A stretch of 39,695 nucleotides of DNA from Vicinamibacterales bacterium (GTDB lineage: Bacteria; Acidobacteriota; Vicinamibacteria; Vicinamibacterales; UBA8438), in assembly GCA_029940535.1 (NCBI GenBank), contig JAPYUM010000036.1, positions 1 through 39,695 of the forward strand, in the 5' to 3' direction. The notes under the pieces are model-generated. The model ran no database searches. It was not told where the DNA came from and worked only from the letters and a program-made list of their open reading frames with translations. Each line of letters begins with the position of its first letter. Positions within the stretch are counted from its first letter, which is position 1. The position numbers were made by a program, and so were the translations under genes. This document shows, in pieces, positions 16,439 to 25,488 of the stretch.

Positions 16439-18544
16439 ATGAAAGCCGACCCACGACGTTGGGCCACTCGCACTGTGACACTCGGACTCGGACTCGTGTT
16501 GGCCGTGACCTGCGGCCTGCTCGCGCCGAGCGCTGCGACTGCCCAGGGGCCCGGGACCGCGGACGGACAATGGACCTACTTGGGCGGCGACGCCTGGCAC
16601 ACTCGGTACACCCCCGCTGACGAGATCACCGCGGAGAACTTCAACGACCTCGAGGTCGTGTGGGAGTGGAGTGCGACCAGCTTCGGGCCCAGCACGGCGC
16701 GGGCCACGCCCACGTATGTGGACGGCAAAATGATCACGGTGGCCGGCGACCGGCGTCACGTGGTGGCGCTCGACCCAAAGAACGGCGACCTGATCTGGAG
16801 CTTCCGCGAGCCGAACACCGCCCGCCACGACTACTCGATGCGGAAGGGCTACGGCAAGGGCATCGCCTATTCCGAGATCGACGGAAGGGGCGTCATCTTC
16901 ATCACCTCGCCGGCCTTCTTCCTCCATGCGCTGGACGCCGACACCGGCGAGCCCCTCGAGAACTGGGGCCGCCCGGTGCCGATCGACGGCTTCGAGCCAA
17001 GTGGCACGGTCGACCTGGTCGAGGACCTGATCTCCGACTGGGGCCCGTGGATCTCCATGGACCGGCCGTACGACGCCGGTCAGGGCATCCCGATCGAGAT
17101 CGGCTATGTCACGGCGTCGTCCCCGCCGATCGTGGTCAACGACACCGTGGTCGTCGGCAACTCCGCCGAGCAGGGGTATCTGCAGACCCGGGTCGAGAAC
17201 GTCCCGGGTGACATTCTCGGCTACGACACGCGCACCGGCGACTTCAAGTGGAGGTTCCACGTCGTGCCGAGACCCGGCGAGGTCGGGCACGAGACCTGGG
17301 AGAACGACGCCTGGCAAACCATCGGCGACGTGTCCTCCTGGGCGCCCATGTCGGCCGACCCTGAACTGGGGCTGGTCTACATCGTCACCAACGGGGCCAC
17401 CATCGACTACTACGGCGGACATCATCCGGGCGATAACTTATTCAGCACGAGCATCATCGCGCTGGACGCCGACACCGGGGAACGACGATGGCACTACCAG
17501 ATGGTGCACCACGACATCTGGAACTACGACACGCCGACGGCGCCTGTCTTGATGAACGTGACGGTCGACGGGCGCGAGGTGAAGGGCCTGTTCCAGGCGA
17601 CCAAGCAGTCGTTCCTCTACGCCATCAACCGCGAGACCGGCGAGCCGATCTGGCCGATCGAAGAGCGCCCGACTCCCCGCCAGTCCAACGTTCCCGGCGA
17701 GCAACTCGCCGCGACCCAGCCGTTCCCGACCAGACCGGCGCCATACGACCTGCAGGGACGCACCGAAGATCACTTGATCGACTACACCCCGGAGATCAAG
17801 GAGATGGCGCGTCAGGTGGCGTTGGAGAACAACCTGTTCAATAACCTGTTCGACCCGCCCACGACCATCGACGACCCGGCGGGACCGGCCTGGAACTGCC
17901 CGGGAGGCGGAGGCGGCACCAATATCACCGGACCGGCGGTGGGTGACCCGGTCAACGGGATCATCTTCACCAGTTCGCAGAGCAACTGCTTCCGACTACA
18001 GGTGATGCCGGGCGTGGAGTCGCCGCTCGACGAACTGGAACAGTCCGGCACCACGCACACTGACTGGGCGGCGGTGTCCACCACCGTGCGCGGCAGCATC
18101 GAGCAGTTCACCATCGACGGGCTGCCAATTTGGAAGGGACCGGTCGGCCGGATCACGGCGATTGACGTCAACACCGGCGACCACCTCTGGGCCGTCCCCT
18201 ACGCGGACGCCACCGAGGCACAGCAGGACCGCATCCGGAATCACCCGCTCGTGCAGGGGCTCGACGGGGTCGAGATCAACCGTGGCCGTGGCGGGAATAC
18301 CGCGATGGTGGTGACGCCGACGCTGCTCATCGCCGGCGGGCTGAGTGCCGACAACACCCCCATGCTCTACGCTTATGACAAGCAGACCGGCGAGCGGGCC
18401 GGCGGTATCGAGATCCCGGGCGTCACCCGGTACGGCATGTCGAGCTGGGTGCACGATGGGCACCAGTACGTCATCGTGCAGCTGGCCAACGGTCTCGCCG
18501 CGGTGGCGATGCCGAGTGCCGCCCCCGGCGGCGACGGCCACTAG
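16439..18544 (+). CDS. PQQ-dependent quinoprotein dehydrogenase
   Basis: The product has 701 residues with a signal peptide (about 1-36). It has eight-bladed propeller repeats: ALDPKNGDLIWSF, LDADTGEPLENWG, ALDADTGERRWHYQ, AINRETGEPIWPIEE, VNTGDHLWAVP and AYDKQTGER. QMVHHDIWNYDTPTAP and NITGPAVGDPVNG resemble the PQQ pocket of glucose- and alcohol-type dehydrogenases. There is no CxxCH, so electrons must pass to a separate carrier. GACAGGAG precedes the ATG. It ends 4 nt from the convergent Uma2 gene. The substrate (alcohol or sugar) cannot be fixed from sequence. Confidence 0.9.
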   Translation: MKADPRRWATRTVTLGLGLVLAVTCGLLAPSAATAQGPGTADGQWTYLGGDAWHTRYTPADEITAENFNDLEVVWEWSATSFGPSTARATPTYVDGKMITVAGDRRHVVALDPKNGDLIWSFREPNTARHDYSMRKGYGKGIAYSEIDGRGVIFITSPAFFLHALDADTGEPLENWGRPVPIDGFEPSGTVDLVEDLISDWGPWISMDRPYDAGQGIPIEIGYVTASSPPIVVNDTVVVGNSAEQGYLQTRVENVPGDILGYDTRTGDFKWRFHVVPRPGEVGHETWENDAWQTIGDVSSWAPMSADPELGLVYIVTNGATIDYYGGHHPGDNLFSTSIIALDADTGERRWHYQMVHHDIWNYDTPTAPVLMNVTVDGREVKGLFQATKQSFLYAINRETGEPIWPIEERPTPRQSNVPGEQLAATQPFPTRPAPYDLQGRTEDHLIDYTPEIKEMARQVALENNLFNNLFDPPTTIDDPAGPAWNCPGGGGGTNITGPAVGDPVNGIIFTSSQSNCFRLQVMPGVESPLDELEQSGTTHTDWAAVSTTVRGSIEQFTIDGLPIWKGPVGRITAIDVNTGDHLWAVPYADATEAQQDRIRNHPLVQGLDGVEINRGRGGNTAMVVTPTLLIAGGLSADNTPMLYAYDKQTGERAGGIEIPGVTRYGMSSWVHDGHQYVIVQLANGLAAVAMPSAAPGGDGH

Positions 18545-18548
18545 TGCA

Positions 18549-19112
18549 CTATCCTGCTGGGAAGACGCCAGAGGCGGCAAAGCTCAGGTCCGGCAGCAGG
18601 ACCGAACGTACGGTGTCGTCGACATGGGCGACTTGGGTTCGGTGGTAGGTCTTGCCGTCAAGGACGTGGACTTCGAGTTGTTCGAGCACCGGGTCCACGA
18701 TCCAGTATTCAGGCACGCCGTAGCGGGCGAACATCGGCATCTTCCTGCCTCGGTCGGTCACCGCGGTTGACGGCGACAGCACCTCGACGGCGATGTCCGG
18801 GGCATCGCGAGTCACCGCGTCCGGCTGAACCAGGTGGCGACGCTCCGCACGAAAGAACACCACGTCAGGCTGCACGACGTCGTACTCGTCGAAAACGATG
18901 TCCAGCGGCGCCGCCAACGCTATGCCACCGGAGACGGACGCGTAGGTGTCCAAGTGCTTGTAGACGGCGAGGGCGGCCATCTGGTGACGCGGCAACGGTG
19001 ATGGGACCACGAAGACCTCCCCCTCGTAGATCTCGTAGCGGTGCCCGTCCTCCGGCGCGTTCACCAGGTCGGAATAGCCGACCTGTGGTCGCACGACCTG
19101 CATGGGCGCCAT
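18549..19112 (-). CDS. Uma2-family (DUF820) PD-(D/E)XK protein
   Basis: The product has 187 residues. HRYEIYEGEVFVVPSPLPRH, VQPDVVFFRAER, PDIAVEVLSPST and YGVPEYWIVDPVLEQLEV are the conserved blocks of Uma2/DUF820. The D and ExL residues are those of a PD-(D/E)XK nuclease core. Many genomes carry many copies; the biological role is unsettled. The start at 19112 encodes MAPMQVV; a second ATG lies 9 nt inside. Convergent with the PQQ dehydrogenase. Confidence 0.88.
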   Translation of the reverse strand: MAPMQVVRPQVGYSDLVNAPEDGHRYEIYEGEVFVVPSPLPRHQMAALAVYKHLDTYASVSGGIALAAPLDIVFDEYDVVQPDVVFFRAERRHLVQPDAVTRDAPDIAVEVLSPSTAVTDRGRKMPMFARYGVPEYWIVDPVLEQLEVHVLDGKTYHRTQVAHVDDTVRSVLLPDLSFAASGVFPAG

Positions 19113-19236
19113 GTTACCACCGGGTTCTTGCTAGACCCGTGCCGCCGCTTTTCGCCTGAGAACGAAGGGGAGGAGTTAACGATCAAGGTAGAAACTGCGC
19201 ATAAGGTCGACGCAGTGCAGGGCAGAGACTGCCACT

Positions 19237-19263
19237 CTCGAATGGACGGCCAGGCCATTCGAG
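19237..19263. repeat. Inverted repeat in an intergenic gap
   Basis: CTCGAATGG (19237-19245) and CCATTCGAG (19255-19263) form a perfect 9-bp stem with a 9-nt loop. There is no T-tract, so it is not a clear terminator. The rest of the 19113-19361 gap shows nothing else. Confidence 0.5.
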
Positions 19264-19361
19264 TGCCTCGACCATCCGTTGCGCCTATGTTGTCAAACGG
19301 TCGTCTCACCGGCACACGTGGCGGCCGGTTCGTGGTGGTCATACCGTCTTCTCCGACCGGG

Positions 19362-21588
19362 TTACTGCGTCGGCACGAGTCGTTCCAGCTCTGTGAACCA
19401 GTTCTGGATAATGCGGATCTCCCGTGTCGCGGTTTCGGCCAACAGCCGGTGAATCACCAGACGCTGCCCATCCGGCGACAGGTCGAATGAGCTGATGCCG
19501 GGCATGTCGAGGAACGGGGACGGCCGCCCCAGCGACACCGCGACGGAGTTGGCATCGGTCTCAACCGTCACCCGGGCGATACCGTCGTCGGTCACGTAGA
19601 GAATCTCTCGTCCGTCCTGGCTCCACACCGGCCGCCGGCCGGACGCGACGCGCCATTGCCCCGTATCAACCTCGGGGAAAGGACGAATGACAATGCCAGG
19701 GTCGGTCTCCAGCGGCACCGACTCGAAGTCGATGAAGCGGCCGTCGGGCGAAAATCGAGCCCACTTCTCGGCTGCTTCAGTGTCGAGTAGCGGTCTCGGA
19801 TCGGAGCCTTGACCGGGCGACGCGACCCAGAGGTCCCAACCGGTGGCCCCGCCGTCGTAGATCACCCGGTGTCGCCCCGTCTCGAGGTCGGCCACCGCCA
19901 GCCGGGCCACATCCCAGGACTGTGATCCGGACCAGATCGTGAAGAGCACGTCGCGACCATTCGACAGGATCTGCGGCCACATATGACCGCCTTCTCCGGC
20001 GTCACGGTTCAAGGTGGACAACCACGCGGCCTCCGTGTCCTGGCCCGGTCGTTTCACTTTGAGCGCTTGTGCCCAGTTCTCGGCGAACACGAGCGTGCCA
20101 TCCGCTCCCCAACTCGCGCCCGCCGGTTCTCCTCCCGCAATGTCCACCAACCCAGTGGCGGCACCGCCCGAAAGCTCGACCTGTCGCAACCCACCCGACA
20201 GTCCGAAGAATCCGATCGACTCTTCGTCTGGCGAGAAGACCGGCATGGTCGCGTTATGCGTCCCTTCCAGAAGCCGGGAAGTGAAACCGTCGAAGCTATG
20301 GAGGTAGAGGTCGGCTTCGGCGATCAGATTGTTCAAGCCGACGGCGTAGGCCAAACGTCTGCCGTCGCGCGACAGAGCCAGCGGCGTATTCGCGGCCAGG
20401 GACTCTCCCGATGCGCTGATGACGCTGAACCGGAGGGCTGGCGGCGATTCGATCTCAGAGGCTCCGAGCGTGAGCGCTAGCACGGCCCCCACCGCCGTGG
20501 CCAGCAGCACCGGGACGACGGCAAAGACCAGCGCCCGGCGAGTCCTCGGTCGCTCCCCAGGCACCATCGGTCTTCTGGTGGCTCATCTATCTCCAGCCTG
20601 GCCACGCCCACTGACCGAAGACGTCGCGACTTGTCCGGCTCCAGGCATCGCCGGAGCAGCCGCCGAATCGCGCTTGACGTCTCCCGTGGCAGCGCGTCCC
20701 AGTCGGGTCTCTCCTTGAGCACGGCCGCCATGGTGTCGGACACTGACGCGGCCGCGAACAACGAGCTCCACCAACATCTCGTAGAGCACGAGGCCAAACG
20801 ACCAGACATCGGAACTGCGGTCGATGACGGCCCCACGCACCTGCTCCGGTGACATGTAGACCGCCGTGCCCATGATCATGCCCACCTCGGTCGCAGCGGC
20901 GGTCAACGTCGGAGACAGCGACGGGTCGCCGGCCGGCGCCGGGTCTCGCGCTTTGGCCAGCCCGAAATCCAACACCTTCACCGTGCCGTCCTCGCGCACC
21001 TTGATGTTCGCGGGCTTCAAATCCCGATGAATAACCCCAGCCTCGTGGGCGGCTTCGAGCGCGTCGGCGACCTGTCTGGCAATGGGAAGCGCTTCGTCGA
21101 GCGGGACGGGTCCTTGGGCAATGCGATCGGCCAGCGTCGGTCCTTCAACGAGTTCGAGCACGAGCGCCCTGACGCCATCGCGTCCTCGAACCCGTAGATG
21201 TTCCCGATGTTCGGGTGGTTCAGCGAAGCGAGGACCCTGGCTTTACGTTCGAAGCGGGCGAGGCGGTCGGGATCCTCCGTAAACGCGTCCGGCAGATAGG
21301 ATGAAGCGGCTGGTGACCCGGACCGTGGCGGGAACGGTGTGTGGCTTCGTTCGCGCGCGCATCGCCGACTGGCTGAGGCGGCGCGCGCTCACCGGAGGTG
21401 TGTGCTGAAACACTAAACGTCTTCGACGATCAAGGGGCACTTGGCACGCCGCTTCATAGAAGCACCTTGAGGGCGACGTCACGGTCGAGCTTCGTGTCGC
21501 GAGCCTGATACACCTCGCCCATGCCGCCTTCGCCGATCTTGGCCGTGACTTGATAGAGACCGAGGGTGGTGCCGGATTCGAGAGGCAT
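19362..21588 (-). pseudogene. Serine/threonine kinase with TolB-like propeller, disrupted
   Basis: The intact form would be a PknB-type kinase, a transmembrane helix and a TolB/WD40-like propeller. The pieces run from 21588. The glycine loop is [15 protein letters not shown], with VALKVL. An insertion (21301-21457) follows, then LPDAFTEDPDRLARFERKA. After a frameshift near 21178 come the catalytic GVIHRDLKPANIKV, VLDFGLAKA and YMSPEQVRG. After a second shift near 20768 comes SLFAAASVSDTMAAVL, and a third lies near 20575. The membrane helix (FAVVPVLLATAVGAVLAL) and propeller (19362-20567) follow. The propeller also seems shortened after RHRVIYDGGATG. Three frameshifts plus an insertion make a functional kinase very unlikely. 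Confidence 0.85.
21301..21457. mobile_element. 157-bp inverted-repeat insertion in the kinase gene (MITE-like)
   Basis: ATGAAGCGGC (21301-21310) and GCCGCTTCAT (21448-21457) are perfect 10-bp terminal inverted repeats. The segment interrupts the kinase between VALKVL and PDAFTEDP, which are adjacent in homologues. It has no coding capacity. Short ATAG matches flank both ends and could be target duplication. No second copy is in the window, so the mobile-element call is tentative. Confidence 0.5.
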
Positions 21589-21698
21589 CAGTCGGTGGGT
21601 AAGACGTCAGCGTACGAAGTGACGCCAGGTGTGTCAACGGCGCCAGTCAGTGTCGCTGATGGTGCGGTCAGTCAAGGCGAAGATATTTGACCGGTTGG

Positions 21699-21726
21699 TT
21701 GCATTCGGCCGCCGTTCGTTTACACT
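21699..21726 (+). promoter_or_regulatory. Candidate sigma-70-type promoter for the FMN oxidase gene
   Basis: TTGCAT (21699-21704), a 16-nt spacer and TACACT (21721-21726) lie about 110 nt upstream of the ATG at 21834. The match is fair. No other promoter-like pair was seen in 21589-21833. Confidence 0.4.
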
Positions 21727-21833
21727 TTGCGAACCGAGTTCCTGGTCGGAACTACTCGGCTCGCGACCGGCGCGGCACTGCCGTGAGCGGGCACGATGAC
21801 GTCCGGCATCGTAGCAATCGAGGAGAGTGAAGA

Positions 21834-23258
21834 ATGAGTGAACGAGCATCACAGACGGGTCTCTCGCAGCGCGCGGCGAGTCGGCGGCAGTTGGTCAAGC
21901 TGTTGGCGGCGAGCCCCCTGCTGGGACTGGCGTATCAGGGTCTGCCAGCCGCCTGGCAAGAGGCGCTGGCGCACGAGTCGCGCCACGGTGCGGAGCGCGG
22001 GATGCGCTGCCCAGGCTGTGGCGCGGAGATGCCGTTCCGGTCTTCGGCGCAGGGCCGTCCCCAAGCCGTGCAGGACCCCGTGATGCCGCCGCAAAATGCG
22101 CTGGAAGAACAGTTGACCGGACAGCTCATTGAAACGGTCGACGACGCGGTCAATATCTGGGATTTCGAGCGCGTGGCCCATGCCAACAATCTGCCCCAGC
22201 ATTGGGACTATCTGCACATGGGGGTGGAGGACTACGAGACGCGCAAGGCGAACCGAGAGGGGTTCAACCGTCTGATGCTGCGCCCCCGACGTCTCGGGGC
22301 CGAACCGGCGACCCGACTCGATACGTCGGTGGAAATGTTTGGTCGCCGATGGGACTCGCCGCTGTTTCTATGCCCCGTGGCAAGCCTCGAGGCGTATCAC
22401 ACGCAGGGCGAGAGCGGCGCCGCCAGAGCGGCTCGCGCGCGAGGCGTGCTGCAGATCCAATCGCACCAGAGCTCGCAGTCTTACGACGAGATCGCCGAGG
22501 CGCGTGGCGAGCCGCACTGGTTTCAGATTTACACGCAGCCCGACTGGAACGTGAACCAGCGTGTCATCGACCGCGTGGCGAGCGCCGGGTGCCCCGCCCT
22601 GGTCTGGACCATCGACCTGCTGGGCGGAAGTAACCGGGAACTCCAGCGTCGCACGTTGGCCGGTGAAGGCACCGACTCGGAACTCTGCCAGCAATGCCAC
22701 AACCATCGGCCTGACTATCAGAGGCCGATGCGCGCCGGGCTGGAGGGGCCCGCTGGCGAGCGTCCGCCTTACACCTGGGATTATGTGAAGCGGCTCAAAG
22801 ACGCCAGCGACATGAAGGTCATCCTGAAGGGCATCGTCACGGCCGAAGATGCCGAGATGGCGATCGAGCACGGCGCCGACGGCATCTTCGTGTCGAACCA
22901 CGGCGGTCGCGCGGTGAACAGTATGTGGTCGACGATCGACGCGCTACCGGAAGTCGTGGGCGCGGTGCGCGGTCGAGTGCCCGTCATGATCGACAGCGGC
23001 GTGCGACGTGGCAACGACATCTTCAAGGCGCTGGCCCTGGGCGCCGACGCGGTGGGCATCGGGCGCCCCTACGTCTGGGGACTCGGTGGATTCGGTGAGG
23101 ACGGCGTCGACAGAGTCATCCAACTGATCCTCGGCGAGTTCCAGATGGCGATGCGGCAGACCCGCACGACGAGCACCAATCAAATCACCTCTCGCTTCGT
23201 GATGGAGGGCAAGAATCCGATCATGATGCGTCACAACGAGTTTGGCTTTGGGCTCTAA
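21834..23258 (+). CDS. FMN-dependent alpha-hydroxy-acid oxidase/dehydrogenase with CxxC and CxxCH motifs
   Basis: The product has 474 residues. A Tat-like leader (SRRQLVKLLAASPLLGLA) suggests export. The TIM-barrel enzyme domain covers about 105-465. FLCPVASLEAYHTQGE is the FMN-binding start, HWFQIYTQPD a core strand, K332 (KVILKGI) and S354-N-H-G-G-R359 the active site, and MIDSGVRRGNDIFKALALGA the phosphate site. The family oxidises L-lactate or similar acids. Two features are unusual: C59-PG-C62 in the N-terminal stretch and C285-QQ-C288-H289, a haem c-type motif, in the loop where relatives vary. GAGGAGAG precedes the ATG. A YceI gene follows 36 nt later. Confidence 0.88.
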   Translation: MSERASQTGLSQRAASRRQLVKLLAASPLLGLAYQGLPAAWQEALAHESRHGAERGMRCPGCGAEMPFRSSAQGRPQAVQDPVMPPQNALEEQLTGQLIETVDDAVNIWDFERVAHANNLPQHWDYLHMGVEDYETRKANREGFNRLMLRPRRLGAEPATRLDTSVEMFGRRWDSPLFLCPVASLEAYHTQGESGAARAARARGVLQIQSHQSSQSYDEIAEARGEPHWFQIYTQPDWNVNQRVIDRVASAGCPALVWTIDLLGGSNRELQRRTLAGEGTDSELCQQCHNHRPDYQRPMRAGLEGPAGERPPYTWDYVKRLKDASDMKVILKGIVTAEDAEMAIEHGADGIFVSNHGGRAVNSMWSTIDALPEVVGAVRGRVPVMIDSGVRRGNDIFKALALGADAVGIGRPYVWGLGGFGEDGVDRVIQLILGEFQMAMRQTRTTSTNQITSRFVMEGKNPIMMRHNEFGFGL

Positions 23259-23294
23259 GTTGGTGTCGTCAGTGCGCTCGACTCTCGGAGGACC

Positions 23295-23882
23295 ATGCGA
23301 ATGTCGGTAGTGAGGATCTCGCCTCGAATGGGCATCAGACGGTTCGCGATCGTGCTGCTGGCCAGCGTAGCGCTGCTCTACAGCACGCCCGCGACGGCGC
23401 AATCCGACGTCGAGTTCACAGTGTCGGGGACCTCGACGATACGGGGATGGACCTGTACGGTGACCGGCTCGGCTGAGGTGACGCCCGGATCTGGCGGGGC
23501 GGCGCCCGGATTCGCGAACGGAGTGCAGACGGCCACGCTCACGGTGCCGGTCGACGCCTTCGAGTGCCCGAATGAGGAGATGACCGAGCACCTGTTGACC
23601 GCACTTCGGCCGGACGACTTCGCCGAGATCACCTTCCAGCTCGAGAGCTACGAGACGTCTCGACAAGGAGCCGAGGCCACGGGGACACTCACCATCCTCG
23701 ACAGCAGCCAGCCGGTGACCTTCCCTATCTCCCTGACACCGTCGGGGCCGGGTGTAGAGATCGAAGGTGACGTGCAACTCGACATGACCACCTACGGGGT
23801 GGAGCCGCCGGTGGTCATGCTGGGCCTCATGAACGTGCGACCCCAGATCCGCATCCAGTTCGCCGGGACCCTGTCGCCCTAG
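23295..23882 (+). CDS. YceI-family periplasmic lipid-binding protein
   Basis: The product has 195 residues with a signal peptide ending PATAQS. VEFTVSGTSTIRGWTCTVTG, ALRPDDFAEITFQLESYE, ATGTLTILDSSQPVTFPI and IEGDVQLDMTTYGVEPP follow the YceI lipocalin-like barrel, which binds isoprenoids or other lipids. The start at 23295 has CGGAGGACC; the ATG at 23301 is second choice. It lies 36 nt after the FMN oxidase, probably in one transcript. It converges with the DUF2147 gene. Confidence 0.85.
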   Translation: MRMSVVRISPRMGIRRFAIVLLASVALLYSTPATAQSDVEFTVSGTSTIRGWTCTVTGSAEVTPGSGGAAPGFANGVQTATLTVPVDAFECPNEEMTEHLLTALRPDDFAEITFQLESYETSRQGAEATGTLTILDSSQPVTFPISLTPSGPGVEIEGDVQLDMTTYGVEPPVVMLGLMNVRPQIRIQFAGTLSP

Positions 23883-23909
23883 ATCGCGGCTCACGCGGTC
23901 TACACGCAC

Positions 23910-24365
23910 CTACTCGCTGTCGATTCGGGTCCACTTCACGGTGCGGCCCAGCAGCCGCACGCCGAGCCATCCTCGTACCTTGAGGATGCCGTCCTCCAAC
24001 TCGAGGTCGGCCTTGTATTGCTTGCCGTTCTCCGGGTTGTAAATCCGGCCGTCCTGCCATTTTTTGCCCTCGAACTCGAAGTTGAGAATGAAATCGGCCC
24101 CGACGAGGGGGCGACCCCGAAGGGCGGGGTCGGGGTTCTCGGCGTCAACGCCGCCGGCAGGTGGCTCCTCGTAGAAGTGCATGAACTTGCCGTGATACAG
24201 ACCGTCGCGTTCATACATCTCCACGTGAGCGCCATCGCCGGTATCCCACAGACCGATGATGTCGCCGGGCAGCTCATCGGCCATCGTCAACTGGACGACG
24301 CCCAGCCCAATGACCAGCACGGCGAGCGGATTTCGCAGGAGACGAGTACGAGGCATCAGCCGCAT
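23910..24365 (-). CDS. DUF2147-family secreted protein
   Basis: The product has 151 residues with a signal peptide (LLRNPLAVLVIGLGVVQLTMA). IIGLWDTGDGAHVEMYERDG, WQDGRIYNPENGKQYKADLE and LKVRGWLGVRLLGRTVKWTR are the hallmarks of DUF2147, a small lipocalin-like domain of unknown role. The ATG at 24365 has GAGGT upstream; a GTG lies immediately before it. The start touches the stop of the upstream gene (24369), so the two genes are translationally linked. Confidence 0.82.
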   Translation of the reverse strand: MRLMPRTRLLRNPLAVLVIGLGVVQLTMADELPGDIIGLWDTGDGAHVEMYERDGLYHGKFMHFYEEPPAGGVDAENPDPALRGRPLVGADFILNFEFEGKKWQDGRIYNPENGKQYKADLELEDGILKVRGWLGVRLLGRTVKWTRIDSE

Positions 24366-24368
24366 CAC

Positions 24369-25370
24369 TTACCTCGACGCGGCCGCCTCGGCCGCGGCTT
24401 CCTGCCCTCGAGCCCCCGCGAGGATGTTGTAGAGACCGTAGTTGCCTTCGTGGCAGGCGTACTCGTAGAGCGGGAACTGGCTCTGCACCATCGGAATGCG
24501 GTAGGTCCACGGTCGCGCCCACGTGTTCGGATCCTCGACCGTCACCTCATACAGCAGCGTCCCATCCGACACCCGGGTAAAACGTTCGATCAGATGCAGG
24601 TCCGACGTGGTGACCCCGGCCCGAAAGCTTGTCTCGCGCAGGAAGTTGGTCGTATCGACGACCAAGGTGTCGCCCTCCCAGTGCCCGCGCGAGTCGCCCT
24701 TCCACTGCCGCATGCTGTCTGGCAGATGCGGCCGGCCGTCGAGCGGCACGACCCGCGAGCTGTGGACCATCTCGTTCAGCAGGAGGACGTAGTCTTCGGT
24801 CTGGGTTACTTGAACGTTTTGGTTGTAGCCGGCCGGCGTCATCGGCGGACCGGAGTTGAAGCCGAGGATGCACCGCACGGCGAACATCCCGGAGCCAAGA
24901 TCGTCGACGAATCCGCCATAGGTCGGTGAGTGACGATCGACACCTTCTCGAGCCAGCCGCGCCGCCTCGACCGTGGCCGCCGCCGTCGGAATCAATGGCG
25001 GCACCCGCCCGTCGGAGGGATCGACGACCAGCGATGTCTGTTTGGTCTCGCTGACCTTGTTGCCGGGGTCAAACCAAAACTGGTTGTAGTTGCCGACGAT
25101 GTCGGCCGGTTCCTGGTCGTCGCGCACCGCGAACTCGGCCAGCCGATCGGCCTCGAAGGCCGCCGCGTCTTCGTCGGTGAAGAACTCCTGGTCGGCCAGC
25201 TCAGCCGGACGCTCGAACGGCGTCAGCGTGCGAAAGTCCCACACGCCGTTCAGATCGGGGGCACCCCATGCCGTCCGCGGTGCCTGAGCCGTGGCCGGGG
25301 TCACCGTCAGCAACAAAGCAACGGCGGCCGTGCACGTCGACCGAAGAATGTGTCGGATCATGAGCGCCAT
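24369..25370 (-). CDS. Secreted YACHEGNYG-family protein, copy 1
   Basis: The product has 333 residues with a signal peptide (about 1-28, ending PATAQA). I do not recognise a characterised family. Landmarks are RTAWGAPDLNGVWDFRTLTP, SLVVDPSDGRVPPLIP, CILGFNSGPP, EMVHSSRVVPLDGRPHL, DSRGHWEGDTLVVDTTNF, VSDGTLLYEVTVEDPNTW and, at the end, YEYACHEGNYGLYNILAGAR. Two other copies in the window share these blocks. The ATG at 25370 has GGGGTAAG just upstream. It is co-directional with and touching the DUF2147 gene. The Cys-His pair in the C-terminal motif could bind metal or haem, but this is a guess. Confidence 0.8.
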   Translation of the reverse strand: MALMIRHILRSTCTAAVALLLTVTPATAQAPRTAWGAPDLNGVWDFRTLTPFERPAELADQEFFTDEDAAAFEADRLAEFAVRDDQEPADIVGNYNQFWFDPGNKVSETKQTSLVVDPSDGRVPPLIPTAAATVEAARLAREGVDRHSPTYGGFVDDLGSGMFAVRCILGFNSGPPMTPAGYNQNVQVTQTEDYVLLLNEMVHSSRVVPLDGRPHLPDSMRQWKGDSRGHWEGDTLVVDTTNFLRETSFRAGVTTSDLHLIERFTRVSDGTLLYEVTVEDPNTWARPWTYRIPMVQSQFPLYEYACHEGNYGLYNILAGARGQEAAAEAAASR

Positions 25371-25488
25371 CTTACCCCGGGCTGCTAGACAGACCCAGGG
25401 CCTGCGAGGGACGATAGGCCCGACTGCCCCCACCGCGAGTGCATGTTGGCACTCGGGAGTTGGTCTTCAACTGCAAAAAGAATCTGCC

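Noticed and set aside
16325-17425. 366-codon minus-strand reading frame
   Set aside because: It is antisense to the PQQ dehydrogenase, with skewed Asp/Val/Arg content typical of shadow frames.
19237-19263. Hairpin as a rho-independent terminator
   Set aside because: No U-tract follows on either strand; reported only as an inverted repeat.
22944-23909. 321-codon minus-strand reading frame
   Set aside because: It covers the FMN oxidase end and the YceI gene in antisense; Arg/His-rich with no domain.
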